A stretch of DNA of 64,000 nucleotides from NCBI GenBank assembly GCA_963696525.1, contig CAVOKO010000012.1, positions 1 to 64,000 of the forward strand, read 5' to 3'. The stretch comes from CAWBRT01 sp963696525. Lineage in GTDB: Bacteria; Acidobacteriota; Terriglobia; Terriglobales; Acidobacteriaceae. Numbering within the stretch: the first letter of the stretch is position 1; each line of letters opens with the position of its first letter. This document shows positions 26,232-34,428 of this stretch, piece by piece. The position numbers were made by a program, and so were the translations under genes. A model generated the notes under the pieces. That model was given only the letters and a program-made list of their open reading frames with translations, made no database searches and was not told the origin of the DNA.

Positions 26232-26978
26232 TCATGTGAGATTCTTCATGCCGTCGTCGGTTGCCAAGACGGCTTGACACCGCTTGTCATGGCGGTCGGC
26301 GATCCAGTAGCCTCTTCCGCCATATACAACCAGGCACAATCCCACCAGGATCAGTGTGCCATCGAAAATAGTCCACCTGGTGATGCCGAAATAGCGAACG
26401 AGCGTAAGGCCGAGCACTAAGATCGCCAGTCCGGTTCGCAGCAGAGCAAGGTAGGTTCTACCCCTAGCCAGAAATGTCCTCTGCAGGGACAAGCGCGTAC
26501 GAGTCTCTGCAAGTACATTGCGCTCTCGAGCGAGATCGGTTCTGCTATGGGATAGGCTGGTGCGTTCATTGGCAAGCGTATTGCGGTAACGGGCCATATC
26601 AGTTCTGCCCGTGGCGAGCCTGGTCCTTTCCTGTGCCAGCTCAGTTCGATAAACTGCGACTTCTGTCCTTTGTTCGGCCAGTGAGGTGCGCTCTCGCGCC
26701 AAATCAGTCCGGATAATGCCTAGTTCTGTGCTGCGACCGGAGAGGCCGGTCTGCGCCCGCGTCAGTGCTGTGCGCTCACGCGCCATGGCAGTTTGGTCCT
26801 GGGCCAATTCGGCAGCAGCCGATGAATGCTGCACCAAGTTCGAGGTAGCCTCGGTCCGCCGCTGCGCCAGTTCATTCTGCTCTTGTAGCAGTGCGACCTG
26901 TCTCTGTCCTATTTCCTCCACGCATCCCTTAATTTCCTGAAGTGAGTGCTCCAGAGCGACACTTTCTACGTCGTGCAT
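26232..26978 (-). CDS. DUF202-type membrane protein with a 17-unit heptad-repeat extension
   Basis: 248-aa protein. Residues 62-180 are an unbroken array of about 17 seven-residue units of form RTxLAxx (RTDLARE, RTSLAEQ, RTELAQE, RTRLATG...), preceded from about residue 26 by looser heptads. The array leads directly into RTFLARG-RTYLALL-RTG, the hallmark of DUF202 proteins, and then two hydrophobic helices (LAILVLGLTLVRYFG and TLILVGLCLVVYGG). Ordinary DUF202 proteins have only the last one or two units before their membrane helices. The array should form a long amphipathic coiled coil with a conserved Arg-Thr stripe. The start overlaps the end of the cytidylate-kinase-like gene by 13 bp, so it is in that operon. 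Function unknown. Confidence 0.78.
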   Translation of the reverse strand: MHDVESVALEHSLQEIKGCVEEIGQRQVALLQEQNELAQRRTEATSNLVQHSSAAAELAQDQTAMARERTALTRAQTGLSGRSTELGIIRTDLARERTSLAEQRTEVAVYRTELAQERTRLATGRTDMARYRNTLANERTSLSHSRTDLARERNVLAETRTRLSLQRTFLARGRTYLALLRTGLAILVLGLTLVRYFGITRWTIFDGTLILVGLCLVVYGGRGYWIADRHDKRCQAVLATDDGMKNLT

Positions 26979-27814
26979 AGCTCTACCTCTTCTCGCTCGT
27001 ACGCCAATTCGAACAGATGTGAGTAGCCTTCTGTGTATTCCACGTCCCTGACACCTTCAACGGTTCTTGCGACCTCCAGAACCCTTGCAGAATCGCCGCC
27101 CTCCAGATAGGGTCCTTCGAGCGTAATGTGCCCTCCATCCGCGGTAGCTCCTATCTCCAACGTGCGCGTTGATGAATCCATGAGTAGAGCCACCAACACC
27201 TTGGTCGATAGGTAAAGGTTTTCCACGGTAGCAAGAGATTTCGGCGTCGGCTGGAATTCCGGTTGTTCGGCGATGTTCTTTAGCATCGCGCAAGCGGTTG
27301 GGGATGAGACACGGTCGAGGTTGATACAGAGGTCAAACAGCTCGGGGTCGCGCAGGTTCTTGCCGTAGACAAAACGGGTCCAGCGGCTACGCTCCTCGTC
27401 AACCTGCCGGATGTGCTCGCGGGCTTGCTCAATCGTGAAGCTGTCTCTCGCCATATGCTGAGCAATGCGCAGGCCCATGGAAGCGAGCATGCGAACCCTG
27501 GGCACGTGTGAAATAGGCGGAAGCAAAAGATGGCCCGAATATCCAAAATACGCTATGTTTCCCCTTCTCACGTATTCCAGCAGAGCCAATCGCATCAAGG
27601 TTTTGTACGGTGCACGGAGCAAACTGAACTGGGCATAGTGCTGCGCAGCTCTTGGAACACTGGCAATTACCTGATTTGCAATTTCTCCGTGAGCATTCAC
27701 CGAGGCGATCAGGTCCTCGCGGGTCAGGCACGTCCATCCGGCGCATTTGTAAAGGCATTCTGCAATCGCCTTCGCGCCCGAGAAAGATCCCCTGGAAACA
27801 AGTAGTACGGGCAT
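26966..27814 (-). CDS. Cytidylate-kinase-like protein with C-terminal BON-like domain (copy 1)
   Basis: 282-aa protein. The N-terminal two thirds match the cytidylate kinase-like family (P-loop-like SRGSFSGAKAIAECL; helical middle; GKNLRDPELFDLCINLDRVSSPTACAML). The P-loop lacks the usual GK(S/T), so kinase activity is doubtful. The last 80 residues (LEIGATADGGHITLEG... VARTVEGVRDVEYTEG) have the BON-domain pattern. ATG 27814 has GGAGAGGGG upstream and starts at MPVLLVSRG; the longer frame would overlap the upstream gene. It is paralogous to the next gene, 16 bp away, and overlaps the DUF202 gene downstream, giving an operon. Confidence 0.72.
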   Translation of the reverse strand: MPVLLVSRGSFSGAKAIAECLYKCAGWTCLTREDLIASVNAHGEIANQVIASVPRAAQHYAQFSLLRAPYKTLMRLALLEYVRRGNIAYFGYSGHLLLPPISHVPRVRMLASMGLRIAQHMARDSFTIEQAREHIRQVDEERSRWTRFVYGKNLRDPELFDLCINLDRVSSPTACAMLKNIAEQPEFQPTPKSLATVENLYLSTKVLVALLMDSSTRTLEIGATADGGHITLEGPYLEGGDSARVLEVARTVEGVRDVEYTEGYSHLFELAYEREEVELCTT

Positions 27815-27830
27815 CGCTTCCCCTCTCCAT

Positions 27831-28640
27831 TCAGTCGCGGGTCGACGACATAAGCTCATCCAAATGGACGGCGGCTACCCCAGCCGCGGCACCGGCCACA
27901 CGCTCGATTTCCTGTACCTCGCTGAGGCGCGACACCTTCCCCGTGATCGTGATCTCCCCTGCAAAGGCCCGTACGTCGAGCTCCAGGTCGGAAGTCTTAG
28001 GGTCGAGCACCAGGTCGGCTTTGATGCGACTGGCCAACACCAGATCGTCCATCTGCCTCCGGCTTTCGGTGGTGAACTCGAAACAAACCTCGCGCGCCAG
28101 TCCCGAGATGACGTGGCAAGCCTCCTCGATTCCCATGTGCTCGAGATTGATCACAATATCGTAAAGCGAGGGATCACCCCAGTTCACGCCATATAGGAAC
28201 TGGGTCCACCTCTGGCGATCCTCGTCGGCCTTCTGGAGATAAGCCACGGCTTCATCCCTGCCGTACCTGAGCCGATCCTGCGCTATGCGGAGGCGAAACT
28301 CCAGCGGCGCGATGATACGGGTGCGCAGCACGTTGGGTCCTCCTCGCAGCAGCAGGTGGCCCGCATTGCCATGGTAGATCGCGTTCCCGGTCTTGACCTC
28401 CTCCGTCAGCGCGGCCTGAATCAGCGTCAGGTAGACGTATCGCTTATGGCTGAAACGCTCCAGGAATCCAGGTGGCTTTTGCAGTGCGTCCCTCAGAACA
28501 TCCTGTGATACCCCGTGCGCGGCGGCTCTCTCGACGATCACTTCTCTATCCACACAGCGATATTCGAGTTTCCAGGCAAGACACTCCGCCAATAGCTCGC
28601 CCCCGCTGAACGCCCCACGGGAGATGGTGATCACACACAT
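27831..28640 (-). CDS. Cytidylate-kinase-like protein with C-terminal BON-like domain (copy 2)
   Basis: 269-aa paralogue of the downstream gene with the same order: SRGAFSGGELLAECLAWKLEYRCVDREVI at the N-terminus, YGVNWGDPSLYDIVINLEHMGIEEACHVI in the middle, and a C-terminal BON-like unit (LELDVRAFAGEITITGKVSRLSEVQEIERVAGAAAGVAAV). As in copy 1 the nucleotide loop is not canonical. ATG 28640 is chosen because GAGGAGGAA lies 6 bases upstream. The TSUP/TIGR02186-like pair lies 165 bp upstream on the same strand, with a palindrome between. BON domains often bind membranes or lipids; a stress or envelope role is possible but unproven. Confidence 0.72.
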   Translation of the reverse strand: MCVITISRGAFSGGELLAECLAWKLEYRCVDREVIVERAAAHGVSQDVLRDALQKPPGFLERFSHKRYVYLTLIQAALTEEVKTGNAIYHGNAGHLLLRGGPNVLRTRIIAPLEFRLRIAQDRLRYGRDEAVAYLQKADEDRQRWTQFLYGVNWGDPSLYDIVINLEHMGIEEACHVISGLAREVCFEFTTESRRQMDDLVLASRIKADLVLDPKTSDLELDVRAFAGEITITGKVSRLSEVQEIERVAGAAAGVAAVHLDELMSSTRD

Positions 28641-28707
28641 CGAAATTCCTCCTCTGCTCAACCCACCGGCTCACCGTTGATTGTAATCGTGTGCAGGACC
28701 TCCCGAA

Positions 28708-28747
28708 GGCCCCCGGCACGCGCCGTGGTTGCGCGGCTTGGGGCAGA
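28708..28747. repeat. Constant-arm palindrome between TIGR02186-like and kinase-like genes
   Basis: GCCCCCGGCACGCGCCGTGG followed by TTGCGCGGCTTGGGGCAGAC. Very similar to the copy at 7993-8042. Confidence 0.65.
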
Positions 28748-28804
28748 CAAGCGCCCCACAGCTTACGTCCCCGATACGCCGGACCCCGGCGTCGCCGGAC
28801 GCGA

Positions 28805-29821
28805 TCAAGGCCCCAGGTCGCTGCTGCGCGTCGCATTCGAGCCGGCCGACGCTGCCATTACATGGTTTGCTGGGACAGGGCGCGAGAGTGGTACGCCACC
28901 GTCCTGCGCTAGCGCCGGTGCACCATCCGCGCCGGCCACTGCCGCCATAGTGCGGTATGCTGGCTGAGGTCGTGGTGGCGGGCGCACCCCGGCGGGTACG
29001 CGCTTCTTGGCTCCGCCTAAAAGGACGGCGAGCGCGTCGATTCCGAAGCCTGCAATCACCGCCAGGATAACCGCGAGAATGCCATATCCATAAGGATGTT
29101 CGCGCGCGGCATTCGCCATAAATGCCGGGAACCCGATTTCCGTCAGGGTTAGTGTGGTTCCGCTTTGGCCGACGATTCGGCCGTCCCGGCAGGCATAGAC
29201 TTCCACTTGGTACGAGCCTGGCGTGGCTAACTTGGGCCAACCGATTTCCAAACTGTAACGCGCTTCGCCATTTCCGATTTCAGCCACTTGAACCCGGTCC
29301 GCTATTCTGCGATAGCTGCCATCGGTCTTTTTCAAATTCAAGTAGTGGTCGCCAATCAACTTCAGAGCTTCCGGGTCACGCAGGCCGTGCTCGGTGCGAA
29401 TTTGCATTCGATTCCTGATGGAGAGCTCATCGAGTCCATAGGCATCGATGGTCTGCCGATCCAGGAATGTGTGCACGTCCTCGGAGCTGAAGCGCAAGAA
29501 CAACGATGGGGAACCGGAGACGTGCACCTTGTCGACATTGATCCAGATCGGGCCAACGCGGTCTTTCTTGTTAAAGATTTCGTCTTTGGAAACGCCTCGG
29601 AGAACGATCATGACCTTCGAGCCGCTGGGGGCAGTCCCATCCATTCGCAAACGAGTGCCATTGTAGAAGGCTCCCATCTGGATCGTTTCCGGTGAGAGTT
29701 TCAGGGTGACTGGCGGGGTCACTTCGGCGGAGCCGTTCGGGCAAACCATGGTGGCCAAAACAACTGCGAGCGCAGGCAGGAGATAAATTCTGAGGATGGC
29801 TTGCCGTGACCTCAATGCCAT
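28805..29821 (-). CDS. TIGR02186-like (Alph_Pro_TM) membrane-anchored protein
   Basis: 338-aa protein: signal sequence (YLLPALAVVLATMVCPNGSA), a periplasmic beta-rich domain starting VTLKLSPETIQMGAFYNGTRLRMDGTAPSGSKVMIVLRG, and one C-terminal transmembrane helix (YGILAVILAVIAGFGIDALAVLLGG), then a Pro/Ala-rich cytoplasmic tail. The ETIxMGAFYNGxxLxxxGxAPxGS block is the signature of the TIGR02186 putative transmembrane family. ATG 29821 overlaps the end of the TSUP exporter gene by 10 bp, so the two are translationally coupled. A larger upstream frame is only an alternate reading of TSUP and is ignored. Probably a partner of the exporter; activity unknown. The tail extends about 60 residues beyond the membrane helix. 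Confidence 0.75.
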   Translation of the reverse strand: MALRSRQAILRIYLLPALAVVLATMVCPNGSAEVTPPVTLKLSPETIQMGAFYNGTRLRMDGTAPSGSKVMIVLRGVSKDEIFNKKDRVGPIWINVDKVHVSGSPSLFLRFSSEDVHTFLDRQTIDAYGLDELSIRNRMQIRTEHGLRDPEALKLIGDHYLNLKKTDGSYRRIADRVQVAEIGNGEARYSLEIGWPKLATPGSYQVEVYACRDGRIVGQSGTTLTLTEIGFPAFMANAAREHPYGYGILAVILAVIAGFGIDALAVLLGGAKKRVPAGVRPPPRPQPAYRTMAAVAGADGAPALAQDGGVPLSRPVPANHVMAASAGSNATRSSDLGP

Positions 29822-30843
29822 AAAGGCGACCTCACAAAATCGCGCACGCAAACCGTTACGGCCGTGTGACCTGCCCTCAGCATGGCATGCCCGCCAGCGC
29901 CAGAAAGCGGGTTCGAGGGGGGCAACGCGATTCCAACCGCCATCTTCAGGCATACGACCAGCGCCAGAACCCCCAGCACGATCAGCAACTGCTCGCCCCG
30001 CAGGTGGCGGCTCACCCGGGCGCCGAGCTGAGCGCCGATGGTTGAGCCGGCAGCTATCACCAGCGCCAAAACCACATCGACGCTGTGATTGCTGGCGGAT
30101 TGCATGAGGGTGGCCCCCATACAGGTAAACAGCACTTGGAATAGAGAGGTTCCCACGGCCACGTGCGCCGGCATGCGCAGCAGATAAACCATCGCCGGCA
30201 CCATGATAAAACCACCGCCGACACCCATGAAGGCGGTCATGATTCCAACTACGAAGCAAAGGGCGAACGGCAGCAGGATTGAGTGGCTCACGCCGGACCG
30301 TGCAAACTCCGTCTGAAAAGGCAGCCGGGCCAGCAGGGTGGTAAACGCATTCGATTTAGCTTGGCGTAGCTTTGGCACCATGACCCCGCGGCGCAACTTC
30401 GCGAGGCTGTTGTAGACCATGAACCCGCCGACCGCGCCCAAGATTACGACATACATCACACTGATCAGTAAATCCGCGTTTCCCCGCGCTCCCAGCAGCT
30501 TGACGGCTTGTACGCCCACCGCGGAGCCAAGCAGACCACCGAGCAGGCAAACGCCCCCCATTTTGAAGTCGACGTTTCGTAGACGGAAATGAGCAGCTAC
30601 CCCCGAAGCCGAAGTCGCGACAATTGCATTGGTATCGGAGGCAGCTGCAACAATCGGCGGGATGCCAATCATCATGAGTATCGGAGTGGTGAGAAAACCG
30701 CCGCCGACGCCGAGGAGTCCCGATAAAAAGCCGATCACCAGGCCTACCGAGACCAGCAGTCCCACGTTGATCGAAACTCCCGCTATTGGCAAAAGAATCG
30801 GAAGAACGAGCGTGCCGACAGCAGCAATAACCAAACCGGTCAT
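29812..30843 (-). CDS. TSUP family exporter (TauE/SafE/DUF81-type permease)
   Basis: 343-aa polytopic protein with two related halves, each carrying the family motif: GFLSGLLGVGGGFLTTPIL and GIMTAFMGVGGGFIMVPAM. About eight to nine hydrophobic helices are visible, including VGLLVSVGLVIGFL, MYVVILGAVGGFMVYN and LLIVLGVLALVVCLKMAVG. TSUP proteins move sulfite, sulfoacetate, organosulfonates or similar anions. The downstream coupled TIGR02186-like gene and the kinase-like/BON genes suggest a conserved functional module. The C-terminal 35 residues after ALPPSN are not membrane-spanning. Confidence 0.88.
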   Translation of the reverse strand: MTGLVIAAVGTLVLPILLPIAGVSINVGLLVSVGLVIGFLSGLLGVGGGFLTTPILMMIGIPPIVAAASDTNAIVATSASGVAAHFRLRNVDFKMGGVCLLGGLLGSAVGVQAVKLLGARGNADLLISVMYVVILGAVGGFMVYNSLAKLRRGVMVPKLRQAKSNAFTTLLARLPFQTEFARSGVSHSILLPFALCFVVGIMTAFMGVGGGFIMVPAMVYLLRMPAHVAVGTSLFQVLFTCMGATLMQSASNHSVDVVLALVIAAGSTIGAQLGARVSRHLRGEQLLIVLGVLALVVCLKMAVGIALPPSNPLSGAGGHAMLRAGHTAVTVCVRDFVRSPLWH

Positions 30844-31177
30844 AATGGGACCCCGATGGTAGCTAACCCGTCAAACGATGGCCCTATCCGAGGCTGGACA
30901 ACTCTTGTGAGCTTTCAGGCACCCCAAGATGAACGAGAAAGTCTCATACATTGCCGCCTATACATATGGTCTGGGTCACACGGGTCTTGTGCAGAGGGTT
31001 GTTTAGCTGTTGCAATTTGCAACATTTATTGAGGAGCCTGCAGTTACGGGTAACCGCAGCGAGCCCTCCGGCTGGTGGACGCGGGTTCCGCGCCGCGCTG
31101 TTCGTGGTCCCCGGCGAGTTCGGCCCGCCTGGGTAATTGGTGATTGTTCGGCGCTGACGAGGGGTGGTTTCCTGAAC
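30844..31177. other. Intergenic region between TSUP and CHAD genes
   Basis: About 330 bp without a supported gene. It holds the TSUP promoter and the CHAD gene 3' region. A degenerate palindrome-like stretch (GGTCCCCGGCGAGTTCGGCC then CGCCTGGGTAA) lies at about 31107-31137. Confidence 0.45.
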
Positions 31178-32659
31178 TCACACGGCGTTTGCCGCCACGG
31201 GAGTCTCCCCGGCTTTGCCGGGGCGGATCAAAATCGGCACCCCGCAGACAGCTTCCAGCAGATGCCGTGCGGCCGCGATGTGCTCGGCGGAGCGGGTAAG
31301 CTCGCGATATCCGTCGGCCCGGATCAACACGAACCCATCGGCTCGCTCGACCCGGATTCGCGCAATCGATTGATCGTGAGTTTCGTCGAGGCGGTCGGCC
31401 AGTCTGAGGACTCCGGCAAGCGCATTGACGACCGCACGCGCCGCCGCCGGCAGGCTGCTATAGCTGGCTTGCGTCCCCGGCAAAGCCCCGCGATGGTAGC
31501 GGCCAATCAGCCCCACCATGCATAAGTGCTCCGCCGTCCAGCCCGGGGGCGGCTCAAGTTTTCCAAGCATTCGAAGGGCTCGCTTGTGATGCGCCCGCGC
31601 ACCCGCACCGGCGCCGGCGTCATGCGCCCGCGACGCCACCGTCAACAGCTCCCTTGCGGTCACTCCCTGGTATTCGTTCAGCTTCAGCATGCCTGCCTTA
31701 CCAAGGCCGTCGTAAAGCTGCAGGCTCAGGCGCAAAACGTGCTCGACATGCCGCCGATCCTCATCGAGAAACGCGGCCCAGATTTTGAACCGGTTCAGCA
31801 CCGCCCGGCGCAAGTCTTCGCCCTCGAGCAGTCCATCTCTCCATTGCCGCCAAAGCGAAGCTGGACCGAGCATTTTGTCGCGGTATGCCTGAACCCTTTT
31901 TTCCCGCTCCGCCGAGACGGCCTGGTGCCAACGCGACCGTTCGGCTTCGCCGTCGAAGGCATGAATCTCGCACGCGCTGGCCCACAGCACGTCGAGATCG
32001 TGCACTTCACCCAGTTCATCCTGGATGGTTTTCAGCTCCTTGCCCCACTTTTCATAATGACGCGGCAGAAAATTCTCGATGACATAACGGAATCGCTTGA
32101 TGCCGATGCGAAGCTGGTGCAACGCAACCTTGCTGCGGTTGCGAAGCGCGGTCGAATGCAGATGCCGCGCGGCCTGCCATTTCTCCAGCGCCAGCACCTG
32201 GAACACATCTTCGTGGCCCTCGACGCGCCGGGCGCGCGCCTCCAGCGTCTGCGCCCAACGCAGCCATTGCCGCGCATCGAACGCGGCCAGCACTTCCGCC
32301 GCCGCGCTCTTAAGCTGCTGCTCACGGGCTCGGCAGTGGGCCATCAGTTTGCCGCCGGCTTCGTCGTCCTTGGCGCTCAGCTTGGCAATCCATTCCATCA
32401 GCACCTGGCAGTCGCGCAGCTCTCCCAGCGCGGAGAACACGGCTTTGCCGGCTTTACGCATTTTGTTCCAGGCCGGGTCGGGATCGATGGCGCGAAAGCT
32501 TTCCGCCATCGAGCGGCAACGTCTGAGCGCCACCCGCAGATCGTGAACCGGGTCGGCGGCGAAATCGGCGCGCGTCTTCTCCGCTTCGACGACCACGCGC
32601 TCCATCCAGTAACCGATGCCGCGTTCGCGCTGCCCTTTCGCTTTGCCGGCGTCATCCAT
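31178..32659 (-). CDS. CHAD domain protein with C-terminal Ppx/GppA-type HD-like domain
   Basis: 493-aa protein. The N-terminal 280 residues form a CHAD domain, recognisable by its conserved His/Arg helices: DPVHDLRVALRRCRSMAESF and VALHQLRIGIKRFRYVIENF, then GEVHDLDVL. CHAD domains bind inorganic polyphosphate. The C-terminal part (SRAHDAGAGAGARAHHKRAL, then WTAEHLCMVGLIGRYHRG and LAGVLRLADRLDETHDQSI) reads as the HD-type domain found at the end of exopolyphosphatases, without the catalytic ASKHA N-terminal domains. A polyphosphate-related role fits and ppk1 is 5 kb away. ATG 32659 (MDDAGKAKG) is preferred; the frame upstream covers a repeat. Confidence 0.75.
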   Translation of the reverse strand: MDDAGKAKGQRERGIGYWMERVVVEAEKTRADFAADPVHDLRVALRRCRSMAESFRAIDPDPAWNKMRKAGKAVFSALGELRDCQVLMEWIAKLSAKDDEAGGKLMAHCRAREQQLKSAAAEVLAAFDARQWLRWAQTLEARARRVEGHEDVFQVLALEKWQAARHLHSTALRNRSKVALHQLRIGIKRFRYVIENFLPRHYEKWGKELKTIQDELGEVHDLDVLWASACEIHAFDGEAERSRWHQAVSAEREKRVQAYRDKMLGPASLWRQWRDGLLEGEDLRRAVLNRFKIWAAFLDEDRRHVEHVLRLSLQLYDGLGKAGMLKLNEYQGVTARELLTVASRAHDAGAGAGARAHHKRALRMLGKLEPPPGWTAEHLCMVGLIGRYHRGALPGTQASYSSLPAAARAVVNALAGVLRLADRLDETHDQSIARIRVERADGFVLIRADGYRELTRSAEHIAAARHLLEAVCGVPILIRPGKAGETPVAANAV

Positions 32660-32767
32660 AGACGAGGATTGTAGGCCAGCGTCCGCACCACTGCAATTGG
32701 ATGCCGCGCGCAATGCACGGGGAGTTATATGTACAGTCTGGGTCTGGCCGGTGGCCCAACTCTGCAC

Positions 32768-32820
32768 CGGGAACCAAAGAACAGCACCACCCTACCCAAA
32801 ACCGGGGTAGGATAGGACCG
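32768..32820 (+). repeat. Inverted flank of the DUF5677-like gene, left copy
   Basis: About 50 bp from ACCGGGAACCAAAGAACAGC through CACCACCCTACCCAAAACC to GGGGTAGGATAGGACC. It matches the reverse complement of 33665-33720 at roughly 80% by eye and contains its own hairpin (CCTACCC/GGGGTAGG). Confidence 0.7.
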
Positions 32821-32835
32821 CGAAGGAGATACCCT

Positions 32836-33693
32836 GTGCTATTTCTCACAGCTAGGCAACACCACGAGATAGTGCGGCGTTTACTTGATTTCGGAAAAGA
32901 TCACGCAGATCGAATACCGTTCCACCCGGCTGGGATGGAATACACCTCCCTCATGAACTGTTTCCTCCTGCACAACCTTTCGGCGGCAGAAACGCTTCTT
33001 CGAATCAGCGGCTCGTTCGGCGCAACGTGGTTCCCTGTGACCGTCGGTTATACCATTGTGCGAACGATGTTTGAGGCGGATGTAACCGCTCATTATGTCT
33101 CCCAAGCGCCAGCGGATCGCGCTCGGCAATACATCGATTTCGGTGCAGTTCTCAACAAACGTCAGATGGACGCGTGTCTAGAGCATAGGAATAGTAAAGA
33201 TCCACAGTGGCGTGAATCCATGTCGCTCCTTTGGCAGCACCATTGGGAGCCCCGACGGCCGGACATTTCGAAGAAGTTTGATGCTGTTGCTCCTCAATTT
33301 ACGCGCAAGGTAAGAGATGGAAAGACGATGGTCTGGCGGAACTGGTCTGGAGTGTCGCTCCGCCAAATGGCTATTGCGGTTGATCACGTCGAGGCATACG
33401 ACATTTTCTACTCTGAACTTTCGTCGTTCACTCACGTTGACGTGCATTTAGCCGACCGGTTCCTCCAGCGTCGTCCCGATGGGCCGGTTTGGTCGCAGCG
33501 AGCGGAAGAGGGCGATGTTGGCAACGTCTTCAGGTATGCGGCTTCATTCCTAACATGCTATTTGGAGCTATTCGGTCGACAGTTCAAGACTTGGCCAGAA
33601 GCAGCGGTACAGGGTTGTTGGAAGACGGGAAGCAAATTAAAGTTGGCTCAGCGACGCCTTGGTGGACGGCCATCCTTGCCCGATTTTGGGTAG
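32836..33693 (+). CDS. DUF5677-like hypothetical protein
   Basis: 285-aa soluble helical protein. Seen: a conserved-looking helix VTVGYTIVRTMFEADVTAHYVSQAPADRARQYIDFG, typical of DUF5677-type proteins (RxxxEAxxxxxYL pattern), and a later SELSSFTHVDVHLADRFLQRR with paired His. No catalytic motif is known. Start is GTG 32836 with AAGGAG 7 bases upstream; longer frames have no signal. The C-terminal residues (GGRPSLPDFG) run into a repeat. The gene is bounded on both sides by inverted copies of a 50-bp repeat and has slightly lower GC than its neighbours, which suggests an acquired cassette. Such proteins often occur in defence or mobile gene islands, but nothing else here supports a defence system. 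Confidence 0.6.
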   Translation: MLFLTARQHHEIVRRLLDFGKDHADRIPFHPAGMEYTSLMNCFLLHNLSAAETLLRISGSFGATWFPVTVGYTIVRTMFEADVTAHYVSQAPADRARQYIDFGAVLNKRQMDACLEHRNSKDPQWRESMSLLWQHHWEPRRPDISKKFDAVAPQFTRKVRDGKTMVWRNWSGVSLRQMAIAVDHVEAYDIFYSELSSFTHVDVHLADRFLQRRPDGPVWSQRAEEGDVGNVFRYAASFLTCYLELFGRQFKTWPEAAVQGCWKTGSKLKLAQRRLGGRPSLPDFG

Positions 33694-33720
33694 GGGTAGG
33701 GCAGTTCCTTGATTTCCGGC
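33665..33720 (-). repeat. Inverted flank of the DUF5677-like gene, right copy
   Basis: Reverse-complement reading gives CCGGAAATCAAGGAACTGCC, CTACCCCTACCCAAAATCGG and GCAAGGATGGCC, aligned with the left copy at 32768-32820. It overlaps the last codons of the gene. Confidence 0.7.
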
Positions 33721-33736
33721 GCAGCCTCTCCGGCCT

Positions 33737-34222
33737 CTAGTGCAGTCTTTTGGAGATTCGCTCGATCGCGCAATCGACCACGCGCTCCAGTTCGGCCCCG
33801 TACTTCGCCGCTCTGGACTCGCGCAAACGGCGCTTGGCACGGCTCGCCGAAAACCAGGTCGGGTCGCGATCGATCTCCAGCGGAGCTTGCAGTTGCAGCA
33901 CACGGCAAAGGTAGGCCTCGACGGCGATTTCCCGCGCGCGGGCGCGCCGATACGGATTGCGCTTATGATGCAGATACCGAGTGAACGACGATGGCTCGAT
34001 CCGACCGCGTACGCCGGCCTCTTCGAAGGCCTCCCGGGCAGCAGCAGCGGCGGCGCTGGCATCGCCATCGATCCCGCCTTTGGGAAAGGTCCATCGGCCG
34101 CTGGCCGTCCGCACCAGCAGAAATTCAACTTCGCCTTCGCGATTCGAACGGTAGCAGACGGCCGCGACCTTGGCGGGGGTTGCGGGGGAATTCCAATCGT
34201 AAGTAATCAGATTCGTAGCCAA
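33737..34222 (-). CDS. Nudix hydrolase
   Basis: 161-aa protein with a full Nudix box GGIDGDASAAAAAAREAFEEAGV (GX5EX7REUXEEXGU with Asp/Ala at some positions; catalytic Glu residues kept). Upstream RTASGRWTFPKGG is characteristic of the diadenosine/diphosphoinositol polyphosphate type (WxFPKGG), and the C-terminal half has REIAVEAYLCRV. Substrate may be a dinucleoside polyphosphate or similar; the polyphosphate-related genes nearby make this attractive but unproven. It is divergent from the LpxH-like gene and shares its control region. Confidence 0.88.
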   Translation of the reverse strand: MATNLITYDWNSPATPAKVAAVCYRSNREGEVEFLLVRTASGRWTFPKGGIDGDASAAAAAAREAFEEAGVRGRIEPSSFTRYLHHKRNPYRRARAREIAVEAYLCRVLQLQAPLEIDRDPTWFSASRAKRRLRESRAAKYGAELERVVDCAIERISKRLH

Positions 34223-34411
34223 AGGGCCTATATCCTATGTCTCGAGGCCAGCAGCCCCGGGTTTCGTTCCGACGTTCCGTCGCAGGCTGAAGAGCAAAAC
34301 CAGACCGGATAGCACGCAGCCTGGCCCAGCAGAGGAGCTTCCCAGGTTCGGGACTTGCTCGCTCCTCAACACGAACTGTACCGCTCCTATGTTAGGACGA
34401 CATGAAAAAGG

Positions 34412-34428
34412 TGTTAACGCAATGTTAA
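34412..34428. promoter_or_regulatory. Direct repeat TGTTAA-N5-TGTTAA (candidate response-regulator box)
   Basis: Two TGTTAA hexamers at 34412-34417 and 34423-34428, 11 bp start to start, in the 329-bp divergent region between the Nudix and LpxH-like genes. The same arrangement occurs at 37630-37646 upstream of ppk1. An 11-bp direct repeat is the usual site geometry for PhoB/OmpR-family regulators. Confidence 0.55.

Noticed and set aside
29822..30259. Apparent N-terminal domain of the TIGR02186-like protein
   Set aside because: It is the other frame of the TSUP gene; signal peptide and family start lie at 29821.
32768..33720. tRNA gene in the repeats flanking the DUF5677-like gene
   Set aside because: No cloverleaf, anticodon stem or T-loop GTTCRA could be made.
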